NCBI RefSeq assembly: GCF_013363995.1
Contig: NZ_JABWGO010000012.1
Span: forward strand, 62,001 to 126,000
DNA length: 64,000 bases
Reading direction: 5' to 3'
DNA from: Nonomuraea rhodomycinica
GTDB lineage: Bacteria > Actinomycetota > Actinomycetes > Streptosporangiales > Streptosporangiaceae
The notes under the pieces were generated by a model. The model did not search any database. It was not told the DNA's origin and saw nothing but the letters and a program-made list of their open reading frames with translations. Both the position numbers and the translations under genes were made by a program. Below, one piece after another: positions 1-8,136 of the stretch (its first letter is position 1; every line of letters begins with the position of its first letter).

Positions 1-1
1 C

Positions 2-541
2 GGCCCCCAGCAGCGCCTGGTGTCGCTGGCCATGGAGCTGTCGCGCGCGCAGCGGCAGATGGCCAAGGACCCAGCGGCCGCCCAGGCCACGATCAGCTCC
101 GCGATCACCGCCACCCGCGAGACGCTCGACGAGCTGCGCGCCCTGTCGCGCGGCATCGCGCCGCCCATCCTGTCCGACCGCGGCCTCGCGCCCGCGCTGG
201 CCGCCCTCGCGAGCCGCTGCACGGTGCCCGTGGAGCTGGACGTGCAGATCGTCGGCCGCTTCCAGGCGGCCGTCGAGAACGCGATCTACTTCGTCGTCGC
301 CGAGACCATGACGAACGTCGCCAAGCACAGCCGCGCCACCGTCTGCACCGTCCAGCTCACCCGCACCGGCAACGTCCTCATGCTGACGATCGGGGATGAT
401 GGGGTCGGCGGCGCACACGTCGCCAAGGGACACGGTCTCGCCGGGCTCGCCGACCGGCTCCGCGCGGTCGACGGGGAGCTCACGGTCGACTCGCCCGACG
501 GCGGGCCGACAGTGATCGTGGCGGAGGTGCCGTGCGCGTAG
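2..541 (+). CDS. Sensor histidine kinase, C-terminal part (5' end outside window)
   Basis: This is the 3' part of a cytoplasmic-kinase module of a NarL/DesK-type sensor kinase, which would autophosphorylate and pass phosphate to the overlapping response regulator downstream. The frame is already open at base 2 and begins GPQQRLVSLAMEL, the stretch that normally follows the H-box histidine of HisKA_3 kinases, so the phospho-accepting histidine lies just outside the window. An N-box (ENAIYFVVAETMTNVAKHS), a G1 motif (GDDGVGGA) and a G2 motif (GHGLAGLADRL) identify the HATPase_c domain. The stop overlaps the next start by 10 nt, so the two are translationally coupled. The internal GTG at base 20 is unlikely to be the true start. 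The signal sensed cannot be told. Confidence 0.9.
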   Translation, partial: GPQQRLVSLAMELSRAQRQMAKDPAAAQATISSAITATRETLDELRALSRGIAPPILSDRGLAPALAALASRCTVPVELDVQIVGRFQAAVENAIYFVVAETMTNVAKHSRATVCTVQLTRTGNVLMLTIGDDGVGGAHVAKGHGLAGLADRLRAVDGELTVDSPDGGPTVIVAEVPCA

Positions 542-1179
542 TCGTGGCCGATGACGCGGTCCTGATCAGGGAGGGCCTGGTCAGGCTGCTGGAGGAGTTC
601 GGCTGTGAGGTGGTGGCCGCCGTGGGCGACGGCGACTCCCTGGTCGCGGCGGTGTCCGAGCACCGGCCGGACGTGTCGGTGGTGGACGTGCGGATGCCGC
701 CGTCCTTCACCGACGAGGGCCTGCGCGCCGCCGTCGAGGCCCGCAAGCGGGTGCCGGGGACGCCGGTGCTCATCCTGTCGCAGTACGTCGAGGTGTCGTA
801 CGCCGACGACCTGCTGGCCGACGCCCGGGGCGCGGTCGGCTACCTGCTGAAGGACCGGGTCGTGGACGTCGACGAGTTCCTGGAGGGCCTGCGGCGGGTG
901 GCCGCGGGCGGCACCGTGTTCGATCCTCAGGTGGTGTCGCAGCTGATGGTGCGCAGGCGCAAGAACGACCCGCTGGCCCAGCTCACGCCGCGCGAGCGGG
1001 AGGTGCTGGGGCTCATGGCCGAGGGCAGGTCCAACCCGGCCATCGGGCGGCAGCTGGTGATCAGCGACGGGGCGGTGGAGAAGCACATCAGGAGCATCTT
1101 CAGCAAGCTCGGCCTCTACGCCGACGACAGCGACCAGCACCGCCGCGTGCTCGCCGTGCTGGCCTACCTGCGCTCCTGA
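532..1179 (+). CDS. NarL/LuxR-family response regulator
   Basis: DNA-binding response regulator of 215 residues, partner of the overlapping kinase. The receiver domain (about 1-120) has the acidic pair D7/D8, the phospho-acceptor D52 (VSVVDVRMPP) and the conserved K107 (GYLLKD). The C-terminal LuxR-type helix-turn-helix spans about 150-200 (LTPREREVLGLMAEGRSN, then AVEKHIRSIFSKLGL). Domain order and length are typical of NarL/FixJ regulators. The GTG start overlaps the kinase stop, which fixes it. Targets are unknown. The next gene on this strand is more than 2.5 kb away, so the pair looks like the end of an operon. Confidence 0.94.
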   Translation: MRVVVADDAVLIREGLVRLLEEFGCEVVAAVGDGDSLVAAVSEHRPDVSVVDVRMPPSFTDEGLRAAVEARKRVPGTPVLILSQYVEVSYADDLLADARGAVGYLLKDRVVDVDEFLEGLRRVAAGGTVFDPQVVSQLMVRRRKNDPLAQLTPREREVLGLMAEGRSNPAIGRQLVISDGAVEKHIRSIFSKLGLYADDSDQHRRVLAVLAYLRS

Positions 1180-1346
1180 CCCGCGCTCCCGTACGTGCGG
1201 GGTCTCTCTCGGGGAGCCCGGCGGGTGGGGGAGGCCGGAGGCTGTGCGGGGCCGGTGGGGGTTCCGGGGCCGGGCGGCCGGCCGGCCCGCGCGGCGGACC
1301 CGCGCGGACCAGGCCACCCGGTCTCCAGGACCCGGCCACCCGGTGT

Positions 1347-1652
1347 CTAGCCGAGCGCCTCGACCAGCTTCTTGCGCTGCTGGGCGCCCAGGCCGCCGAG
1401 GCGGCGCTTCTCGTCGACGCCGGCCTCCTCCATCAGCGCGGTGGCCTTGGCCGGGCCGACACCCTTGACCGCGCGCAGCGCCTGCGACACCTTGATCTTC
1501 TTGGCGATGTCGTCGTCACGCTCAAGGAGCTGCGAGAACGTCATCTCGCCGGCCTTGACCTTGGCCAGCAGGGCGGTGCGCGCCGCGCGGGCCTCGGCCG
1601 CCTTCTCCAGAGCCGCCTTGCGCTGCTCGGGGGTGAGAGTGGGAAGTGCCAT
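1347..1652 (-). CDS. mihF: Actinobacterial integration host factor
   Basis: Small basic nucleoid-associated protein (101 residues) of the mycobacterial/Streptomyces IHF family, which is unrelated to the proteobacterial HU/IHF fold and bends DNA. The sequence shows the lysine/arginine-rich N-terminal helix (EQRKAALEKAAEARAAR), the SQLLERDDD segment, and the C-terminal helix-two-turn-helix with the DNA-binding VKGVGPAKATALME motif. Length matches the family (about 105). The ATG is preceded by a GAGGAG ribosome-binding site. In many actinobacteria this gene sits between pyrF and gmk. Here neither is adjacent, so it may be a second copy or a rearranged locus. Confidence 0.93.
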   Translation of the reverse strand: MALPTLTPEQRKAALEKAAEARAARTALLAKVKAGEMTFSQLLERDDDIAKKIKVSQALRAVKGVGPAKATALMEEAGVDEKRRLGGLGAQQRKKLVEALG

Positions 1653-2373
1653 CTCTGTCTCCTCGGGGAGTTAAACGTTCGGGGTTCTGTTACCCGTAGT
1701 GCAGTGGCTAATCATGGCGGATACCAGCGGTTCTTGGTGCGGAAAGCGTCCGCTCAGGGCCGGAGCAGCGCCCGTGCGGCCGTCTCGGCGGGCGGCGGGG
1801 CCCCGCGCGGGGGAGCGGGGACGCCCGCGGGGCGCCGCCGCTGGGCACGCTCCCGCGACGCCGCCGCGCGGGCGTGGAAAACGGCTTCCGGCCAGGGCGT
1901 GGACGGCCTCGCCGGCGGCCGGGGCGGGCCCGCCGCTGTGACCGGGGCAAGGGCGCCGTCCGGCTGACGCACGGGCGTGGTCCCGGCCGCTCGCCGCTCA
2001 CTGCGCGGAGGCCGGTAAAAGCCCAGGTGGCGGCCTACGTCGGCGTTCTTCACGGGACAGGTGTGTCCGCGCTCCCGCGCCCTCACGCGCCCGGCCGGTC
2101 CGCACGGGTCGCGGGCCCTTCTCTCGACGGCCCGCCGGTCGCGAGCCGCTCGGCCGGCCGCCGCCTCCCCTCGGGGGCCACCGGCCGACGGGGGCGGCCT
2201 CTCGGGCGGCCCGGGGAGGAACCGCTGGTAGATCACCGGGCAGGTGCCGGATTCCGGGCGGTGTCGGCGTTTCACCCGTCTCGCGTGTTTTGCATCACAT
2301 TCTGATTTTCGGGCGTGTCGCGGCCACTTTTCCGGTGCCGACCATGCGCTATGGGCGCCGGAACACGGACAGC
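1653..2373. other. 720-bp intergenic region without a convincing gene
   Basis: The stretch between the IHF promoter and the 3' end of the ROK gene holds only arginine/proline-rich reading frames with no recognisable domain or ribosome-binding site, so I call no gene. It must contain the IHF promoter near its left end. A small inverted GGACA/TGTCC pair lies around 2060. No riboswitch or RNA could be identified with confidence. Confidence 0.6.
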
Positions 2374-3567
2374 TCAGGCGTGGGCGCGGCGCCACTGGTC
2401 CACGGCGTCCACCGTGAGGAAGGCGTCGAAGACCGACTCCATGGCGCCGATCAGCGAACCGCGCCATCCGAGGGCCGAGGGGACGATCCGGGGCGGCCGT
2501 TCCCGGCGGATCGCCATCAGGCCGCGCTCGAACCGCTCCATGAGCTCCGGCAACGCCAGCCGGTGCAGATCCACGCCGAACCCCGACAGGGTCACCGCCT
2601 CCGGGTCGTGCGCGTTCACCAGGGCGGAGACGCCCCGGCCGAGCGCGCCGGCGCAGGACCTCACGGCCCGTACCGCCGCTTCGTCGCCCGCCGTGGCGGC
2701 GGAGAGCAGCCGCTCGGCGTGGTCGCGGCCCCGCCCGCCGCCGTGGGCGAGGCCGAGGTGGCGCAGCAGGGCGTTCGTGCCCACCTCCTGCCCCCAGCAC
2801 CCGTACGCCCCGCACATGCAGGGCGCGTCACCGCCGGTGAGCGGCATGTGGCCGAACTCGGCGCCGACCCCGGTCGCCCCGGCCAGCGGGCGGCCGTCCA
2901 CGATCAGCGTCCCGCCCAGGTCGAAGTCCACGTGCAGGTGCAGCCCCACGGCGACGCCGCGCAGCCCGCCCCGCCGCGCCTCGGCCAGCCCGGCGAACGC
3001 CGTGTCGTTGCCCACGACCAGCGGCCCGGGGAGGGCCAGCAGGCCGGGGACGTCCACCGAGGTCCAGCGCAGGTGCGCGATGTCGACGAGCCCGCCGGGG
3101 CGCACCGGGCCCGCCAGCGCCACGCCGGTGCCGACGACCCGGGGGGCCAGCCGTTCGAGCCGGGCGCGCAGCGCCGCGCCGAGGGGCACGAGCGCGCCCT
3201 CGGGCGTCCCGTCGTGCGGGCGCACCTCCACGACCGTGGCGCGCCCGCCCAGCTCGCACGCCGCGACCTCCCAGGCGTCCTCCCGCACGTCGACCGCGAG
3301 GGCGATCGGGCCGCGCGGATGCGGGCCCGGGACCTGCGTGGGCCTCCCTCGGCCGTGCTCGGCCGCCGGTTCCTCGTGCAGCAGCCCGCTCTCGGCCAGC
3401 TCCCCGACCAGCACCGACGCGGTGCCGCGGGCGAGGCCGAGGTCGCGGGTGAGCGCCGAGCGGGTCAGGGACGCGCCGCAGTCGTGCACCGCCCGCAGCA
3501 GCCGCACCCGGTTGTGGGCCCGCAACGCCCCGCTGGTCGTCGCCCCCGCCTCGTGCTCCGCTCGCAT
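2374..3567 (-). CDS. ROK-family transcriptional regulator
   Basis: Sugar-responsive repressor type of 397 residues: an N-terminal winged helix (about 14-70; SALTRDLGLARGTASVLVGEL) followed by a ROK sugar-kinase-like domain. The ROK zinc site is visible as H240 with C250, C252 and C257 (GHMPL... PCMCGAYGCWG). The usual kinase glycine-rich ATP loop is replaced by HVDFDLGGTLIVDG, so it is probably a regulator and not an enzyme. The gene is divergent from an MFS transporter, with a 245-bp intergenic region that carries a 16-bp direct repeat, making the transporter a likely target. A chitosanase with a palindromic operator lies 46 kb away; known chitosanase repressors (CsnR) are also ROK proteins, but a link here is speculative. 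Confidence 0.88.
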   Translation of the reverse strand: MRAEHEAGATTSGALRAHNRVRLLRAVHDCGASLTRSALTRDLGLARGTASVLVGELAESGLLHEEPAAEHGRGRPTQVPGPHPRGPIALAVDVREDAWEVAACELGGRATVVEVRPHDGTPEGALVPLGAALRARLERLAPRVVGTGVALAGPVRPGGLVDIAHLRWTSVDVPGLLALPGPLVVGNDTAFAGLAEARRGGLRGVAVGLHLHVDFDLGGTLIVDGRPLAGATGVGAEFGHMPLTGGDAPCMCGAYGCWGQEVGTNALLRHLGLAHGGGRGRDHAERLLSAATAGDEAAVRAVRSCAGALGRGVSALVNAHDPEAVTLSGFGVDLHRLALPELMERFERGLMAIRRERPPRIVPSALGWRGSLIGAMESVFDAFLTVDAVDQWRRAHA

Positions 3568-3728
3568 CTCCGGCGCTCCCTTCCCTCCGCGCGGCGCCCT
3601 TGCCGCACCCTCCGCGTCGCCGGTGGGGACGCGTCACGTCGCGTGCCACACCCCTGTGCCGCACACGTCGCTTCACTTACCACGGCCGGTCGCCGGTCCG
3701 TCCGGCGCTCCGGCCGGCGGGTCTGTCC

Positions 3729-3766
3729 GCGGCGGTCCCACCAGATGTTCGCGGCGGTCCCACCAG
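3729..3766. repeat. 16-bp direct repeat upstream of MFS promoter (possible operator)
   Basis: The sequence GCGGCGGTCCCACCAG occurs exactly twice, at 3729-3744 and 3751-3766, a spacing of 22 bp or two helical turns. Each copy contains the small dyad GGTCCCACC. The pair ends 10 bp upstream of the proposed -35 box of the MFS gene. Position and spacing fit binding of a dimeric regulator, for example the divergent ROK protein. Confidence 0.55.
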
Positions 3767-3775
3767 GTACCGCCG

Positions 3776-3811
3776 TTGTGCCGTCCGCCTGCTCCCGATT
3801 ATGCTCTAGCC
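3776..3811 (+). promoter_or_regulatory. Promoter for leaderless MFS transcript
   Basis: TTGTGC at 3776-3781 and TATGCT at 3800-3805 are separated by 18 bp. Transcription would start about 7 nt after the -10 box, exactly at the GTG of the MFS gene (3812). No Shine-Dalgarno sequence precedes that GTG, so a leaderless mRNA is likely. Confidence 0.6.
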
Positions 3812-5098
3812 GTGAACATAAGTCTTGCGGTGGCGCGGCGCGCCCGGATCGCGGTGTTCGGCTACTTCTTCCTGGCGGGGTTCGTGATGGGCCTGTGGGC
3901 CGCCGGCCTGCCGTCCCTCAACGACCGGCTCGACCTCGGGCCGGCGCGGCTCGGCAGCGTGCTGCTGCTGATCTCCGGCGGGGCGCTGGTGTCCATGCTG
4001 GTGACCGGCCCGCTCGTGGACCGGTGGAGCAGCCGGGCCGTGTGCTGGGTGTCCGGCCCGCTGTCGGCGGCGGTGCTGCTGGGGCCCGCCCTGGCCTCCG
4101 GGTACCTGTGGCTGGCCGGGCTGGCCGTGGTGTTCGGCATGGGGCTGGGGGTGACGGAGGTGGCGATGAACACCCACTCCGTCGAGGTCGAGCACGCCTA
4201 CGGACGGCCGATCATCTCCGCCTTCCACGGCACGTGGAGCCTGGGCGGCGCGGCCGGGGGCGGGCTGACGGCGCTGGTGCTGCAGACGGGGCTGGACGCG
4301 CAGGTGCTGCTCGTGGCGGCGGCGGTGGTCGTGCCGTTCGTGTACGTGCCGTTCGCCCTGCGTCTGCTCCCGGCGCGCCCGTCGCGGGACGTCCCGGCCG
4401 TGGACGGCGAGGTCGGCGCGGCGGCGGACGCGGGACGGGCGGCGGGCGAGGAGGCCCCGGCGGGCGGCGGCCGGGTGCGGCGGGCCGGCCCCGGGCTGCG
4501 GTGGGGGCTGGTGGCGATGCTCGGGCTGGCCGCGTTCGCGGGGCACCTGAGCGAGGGCGCCGCGATCGACTGGGCCGCCCTGCACGCCCGCTGGGTGCTC
4601 GGCACCGACCCGGCCGCCGCGCCCGTCGCGTACACGATCTTCTCCGTCGCCATGACCACCGTCCGGCTGCTCGGCGACCCCATCCGGGGGCGGCTCGGCT
4701 CCGTGCGCACGATCCAGCTCGCCGGGCTGCTCGCCGCCTTGGGGTACGTCCTCGTGCTCGCATCGCCGCTGGTGGGCGACGCGGTGCGGGTGGCGTGCGC
4801 GTGGACGGGATGGGCGCTGGCCGGGGTGGGGCTGGCCACGGTGGTGCCGGTCATCTTCAGCGCCGTGGGGGCCGCCGGCGGCCAGGTCGGCCGGGCGCTG
4901 TCGCTGGTGACGGCGTTCGGATACAGCGGGATGCTGGTGGGGCCCGCCGTGCTGGGATACGTCGCCGAGGCGTCGTCGCTGCCGGTCGCGCTGATCGTCC
5001 CGGCCGTGCTCGCGGCCGTCGTCGCGCTCGCCGGCGCCCCCGCCATCCGCTCCCTGTCCGCGGAGCACCCGCGGGCCGAGGTTCCCGTCCGTTCCTGA
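3812..5098 (+). CDS. MFS transporter (YbjJ/fucose-permease-like)
   Basis: Integral membrane transporter of 428 residues with about 12 predicted hydrophobic segments and a charged cytoplasmic loop in the middle (about 190-230, rich in Ala/Gly/Glu). The N-terminal half has the MFS-like LVDRWSSRAVC loop. The MNTHSVEVE and FHGTWSLGG motifs are typical of the YbjJ-type subfamily, whose members export or move small metabolites. The GTG start is chosen because it lies 7 nt behind a good -10 box and the preceding sequence is non-coding. Substrate is unknown; divergence from a ROK regulator suggests a sugar or sugar-like compound. Confidence 0.87.
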   Translation: MNISLAVARRARIAVFGYFFLAGFVMGLWAAGLPSLNDRLDLGPARLGSVLLLISGGALVSMLVTGPLVDRWSSRAVCWVSGPLSAAVLLGPALASGYLWLAGLAVVFGMGLGVTEVAMNTHSVEVEHAYGRPIISAFHGTWSLGGAAGGGLTALVLQTGLDAQVLLVAAAVVVPFVYVPFALRLLPARPSRDVPAVDGEVGAAADAGRAAGEEAPAGGGRVRRAGPGLRWGLVAMLGLAAFAGHLSEGAAIDWAALHARWVLGTDPAAAPVAYTIFSVAMTTVRLLGDPIRGRLGSVRTIQLAGLLAALGYVLVLASPLVGDAVRVACAWTGWALAGVGLATVVPVIFSAVGAAGGQVGRALSLVTAFGYSGMLVGPAVLGYVAEASSLPVALIVPAVLAAVVALAGAPAIRSLSAEHPRAEVPVRS

Positions 5099-5241
5099 CG
5101 CCCTCCGCGCCCCCGAGCCCGTTTCGTGACCGTTTCCCGGCCGAAAGCCGCGGCCTGCTCGGCCCGGCATGCCGTTGACCTGGTGTTATGTGATCGTGAC
5201 TTGACCGGCATGGTGCCTGCCGGTTTCATGTCCGAAACACC

Positions 5242-5277
5242 GTAAACGTTTACAGATCCTTGCCGGAAACGTTTACG
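5242..5277. promoter_or_regulatory. Tandem LacI-type operators
   Basis: A perfect 12-bp palindrome GTAAACGTTTAC (5242-5253) is followed by GGAAACGTTTACG (5265-5277), sharing the core AAACGTTT with a 23-bp centre-to-centre distance. This is the classic LacI/GalR half-site pattern with a central CG. Both lie just upstream of the lacI-family gene, so autoregulation of the whole operon is likely. Confidence 0.8.
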
Positions 5278-5294
5278 AACCCGGAAGGACGACC

Positions 5295-6359
5295 TTGGCA
5301 CAGGGACCCACGATCACCACGATCGCCGAGCGCGCGGGCGTGTCCATCGCCTCCGTCTCGCGGGTGCTGAACGGCCTGCCCACCCGGCAGGAGACCGTGC
5401 GCAAGGTGATGGCGGCGGCCGAGGAGCTCGGCTACGTGCGCAACGCCGTGGCCCGGTCGCTGAAGTCCCGGCGCACGCATCAGGTCGCGTTCGCCATGGC
5501 CGACGTCGGCAACCCGGCGTACCTGGCGATGCTGCGCGAGATCCAGCCGGTGCTCAAGGCCGCCGGCTACCGCCTCGTGCTCCACTCCACCGGCGCCGTC
5601 GTCGCCGACGAGATCGACGTGCTGCACAGCCTCGGCGAACGCTACGTCGACGGCATGATCATGGTGCCGCTGCGCGTGACCGAGGCGCACCTGCAGATGC
5701 TGGGCGCCGCCCGCGCGCCCGTCGTCGTCATCGGCTCCGTGCCCGAGGGCACGCCCGTCGACAACGTGCGGGCCGACTCCCGCACCGGCGTGCGCCTGGC
5801 CGTCGACCACCTGCACGCGCTCGGCCGCCGCCGCATCGCGCTGGTCAACGGCCCGACCGACACCGTGCCCGGCGCGGCCCGCGGCGCCGCCTACCGCGAG
5901 GCGCTGGCCGAGCTGGGCCTGCCGTACGACGAGGAGCTGGTGGAGATCGGCGACTTCTACCGGGCGGAAGGGGGCCGCGCGGTCGCGGCCCTGCTCAACC
6001 GGGTGTCCGACGTCGACGCGCTCATGTGCGCCAACGACCTCATCGCGCTCGGCGCGCTCGACGTGCTGCGCGCGGCGGGCAAGCGGGTGCCGGAGGACGT
6101 CGCGGTGGTCGGCATGGACGACACGGACCTCGCCGCGGCCTCGTGGCCGTCGCTCACCAGCGTCTCGCTCGGGTCCGCCGAGCGCGGCCGGGTCGCCGCC
6201 GAGCTGCTGCTCGACCGGCTCCAGGACGGCGAGCACGAGCCCCGCGTGGTGACCGTGCCGCCCCGCCTGGTGGTGCGCGCCTCCACGACGCCGGAGCCGC
6301 CGGCCACGCGCGGCAGGAGCAGGGACGGCAGGAGCACGGAAGGAGGGGGCACGTCATGA
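5295..6359 (+). CDS. LacI-family transcriptional regulator of the ribosyl-catabolism operon
   Basis: 354-residue repressor: N-terminal LacI helix-turn-helix (about 7-55, ITTIAERAGVSIASVSRVLNG, hinge helix NAVARSLKS) and a periplasmic-binding-protein-like effector domain (about 65-335). The TTG start is supported by a GGAAGGA ribosome-binding site 6 nt upstream and by the standard distance to the HTH. Two LacI-type operators lie directly upstream. The stop overlaps the ATG of the first permease gene (ATGA), so the regulator heads the operon it probably controls. The C-terminus ends in a low-complexity Arg/Gly tail. The inducer is unknown; a ribose- or nucleoside-like sugar is inferred from the enzymes. 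Confidence 0.92.
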   Translation: MAQGPTITTIAERAGVSIASVSRVLNGLPTRQETVRKVMAAAEELGYVRNAVARSLKSRRTHQVAFAMADVGNPAYLAMLREIQPVLKAAGYRLVLHSTGAVVADEIDVLHSLGERYVDGMIMVPLRVTEAHLQMLGAARAPVVVIGSVPEGTPVDNVRADSRTGVRLAVDHLHALGRRRIALVNGPTDTVPGAARGAAYREALAELGLPYDEELVEIGDFYRAEGGRAVAALLNRVSDVDALMCANDLIALGALDVLRAAGKRVPEDVAVVGMDDTDLAAASWPSLTSVSLGSAERGRVAAELLLDRLQDGEHEPRVVTVPPRLVVRASTTPEPPATRGRSRDGRSTEGGGTS

Positions 6360-7276
6360 CGGCGACCGCGACCAGGCCAGCGCCGCCCACCCCGCCCGCG
6401 CGGCACGCGCGGCGCAGGAGGTTCTCACGGCAGACCCGCGAGATGTGGGTGCTCATGCTGCCCGCGCTCGTGCCGGTCCTGCTGTTCAGCGTGGGCCCGC
6501 TGCTGTACGGCATCGCGCTCGCGTTCACCGACGCGCGCAACACCCGCAACCACGAGACCAGCTTCGTCGGCCTGGACAACCTCGGCGAGCTGCTGACCGC
6601 CGAGGACTTCTGGTCGTCGTTCCGGATCGGCATGATCTGGGCGGTCTCGGTGACCGGCCTGCAGTTCCTCGCCGCCCTCGGCCTGGCGCTGCTGCTCAAC
6701 CAGGACCTCAGGTTCAGGGGCGTGGCCCGGGTGCTCGCGGTCGTGCCGTGGGCGATGCCGCCGGTGGTCATCGGCCTGATGTGGAAGCTCGTCTACCACC
6801 CCGACGCCGGCATCCTGAACAGCCTGCTCGGCACGCACATCAACTGGCTGGCCGACTTCTCGCTCGCGCTGCCGGCGATCATCGTGGTCGGCGTCTGGAC
6901 CGGCATGCCGCAGACGACGGTCGTCCTGCTGGCCGGGCTCCAGAACGTTCCCCGGGAGCTGTACGAGGCCGTCGAGGTGGACGGCGCGGGCCGCTGGCGC
7001 AAGTTCTGGAACATCACGCTGCCGCAGCTCAAGCCGGTCATCGTGGCCATCACCTCGCTCGACTTCGTGTGGAACATCAACCAGTTCGGCCTGGTCTACG
7101 TGCTCACCCAGGGCGGGCCGGGCGGCCAGACGCGGCTGCCGATGCTGTTCGCCTACGAGGAGGCGTTCCGGTACCGGTTCGCCGGCTACGCCTCGATGCT
7201 CGGCCTCGCGATGGCCGTCGTCGTGCTCGCGGCGCTCGGCCTGTACCTGTGGCGCCAGATGAGGGAGGCCAAGTGA
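6356..7276 (+). CDS. ABC sugar transporter permease (MalF/UgpA type)
   Basis: 306-residue membrane subunit of a CUT1-type importer. Six hydrophobic segments are visible, and the cytoplasmic EAA loop that contacts the ATPase reads YEAVEVDGAGRWRKFWNITLP. The ATG at 6356 overlaps the lacI stop (ATGA), and the stop overlaps the GTG of the second permease. No ATPase gene is present in this operon, as is common for actinobacterial CUT1 importers that share a multitask MsiK-like ATPase; that sharing is inference. Confidence 0.93.
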   Translation: MTATATRPAPPTPPARHARRRRFSRQTREMWVLMLPALVPVLLFSVGPLLYGIALAFTDARNTRNHETSFVGLDNLGELLTAEDFWSSFRIGMIWAVSVTGLQFLAALGLALLLNQDLRFRGVARVLAVVPWAMPPVVIGLMWKLVYHPDAGILNSLLGTHINWLADFSLALPAIIVVGVWTGMPQTTVVLLAGLQNVPRELYEAVEVDGAGRWRKFWNITLPQLKPVIVAITSLDFVWNINQFGLVYVLTQGGPGGQTRLPMLFAYEEAFRYRFAGYASMLGLAMAVVVLAALGLYLWRQMREAK

Positions 7277-8124
7277 CCGTCACCACCCGCGGGAAGGCCG
7301 CCGGGCTGCGGCGCGTCCCGCAGTACCTCGCGCTGCTGGCCTACGTCGTCTTCCTGGCGTTCCCGCTGCTGTGGCTGCTGTCCACGGCGCTGAAGACGCC
7401 GCGCGAGATGGCGCTGGCCGACCCCACGTGGATCCCGCGCGAGCCGACGCTGGCCAACTTCGCCGACGCGTTCGGCGAGCAGGACCTCGTCGGCGCGGCC
7501 ACCCGCAGCCTGGTCGTGGCGCTGGCCAGCAGCGTCGTCACCGTCGTGATCTCGCTGCCCGCCGCGTACGCGATGGCCCGCTACCGCGGCCTGGTCAACC
7601 GGATCGCCATCGGGTGGGTGCTGGTCAGCCAGGTCTTCCCGTTCATCCTGATCATCATCCCGCTCTTCATGATCCTGCGGGACATGGAGCTGGTGAACAC
7701 GCTGCCCGGCCTGGTGGTCGTGCACGTGACGTTCACGCTGCCGTTCGCGCTGTGGATGCTCCAGGGATACGTGCGCGCCGTGCCGGCCGAGCTGGAGGAG
7801 GCCGCGGCCATGGACGGCGCCGGGCGGATCCGGACCATCATCGGCGTGGTGGCGCCGCTGCTCGCGCCCGGCGTGGTCGCGACGCTGCTGTTCGCGTTCA
7901 TCTCGTCGTGGAACGAGTTCCTCTTCGCGCTCGTGATCCTGCAGGACCCCGACGTGATGACGCTCCCCCTGACACTGGTGCGCTTCACCGGCCCGGAGGG
8001 GGTGGCCCGGCTCGGCCCGCTGGCCGCCGCGTCGCTCATGGCGACCATCCCGAGCCTGATCTTTTTCGCAATCATCCAGCGGCGACTGAAGTCCGGCCTG
8101 ATGGCCGGCGCCGTCAAGGGCTAG
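7273..8124 (+). CDS. ABC sugar transporter permease (MalG/UgpE type)
   Basis: 283-residue second permease of the CUT1 importer, with six hydrophobic segments and the EAA loop LEEAAAMDGAGRIRTIIGVV. The C-terminal QRRLKSGLMAGAVKG is the typical end of MalG-like permeases. The GTG start overlaps the stop of the first permease (GTGA), which indicates coupled translation. Confidence 0.94.
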   Translation: MTVTTRGKAAGLRRVPQYLALLAYVVFLAFPLLWLLSTALKTPREMALADPTWIPREPTLANFADAFGEQDLVGAATRSLVVALASSVVTVVISLPAAYAMARYRGLVNRIAIGWVLVSQVFPFILIIIPLFMILRDMELVNTLPGLVVVHVTFTLPFALWMLQGYVRAVPAELEEAAAMDGAGRIRTIIGVVAPLLAPGVVATLLFAFISSWNEFLFALVILQDPDVMTLPLTLVRFTGPEGVARLGPLAAASLMATIPSLIFFAIIQRRLKSGLMAGAVKG

Positions 8125-8136
8125 TAGGAGGCTCTC

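Noticed and set aside
1653..2373. Possible riboswitch or small RNA in the large IHF-ROK gap
   Set aside because: Only short inverted repeats were found and no known riboswitch consensus could be matched by eye.
2290..5178. Very long plus-strand open frames through the ROK gene and the MFS gene
   Set aside because: Their first parts are antisense or out-of-frame shadows of the ROK gene with Arg/Pro-rich composition; only the MFS part from 3812 is protein-like.
5205..5223. CCGGCA/TGCCGG stem as a terminator of the MFS gene
   Set aside because: Only 6 bp per arm, more than 100 bp after the stop codon and inside the regulator's promoter region; too weak to list.
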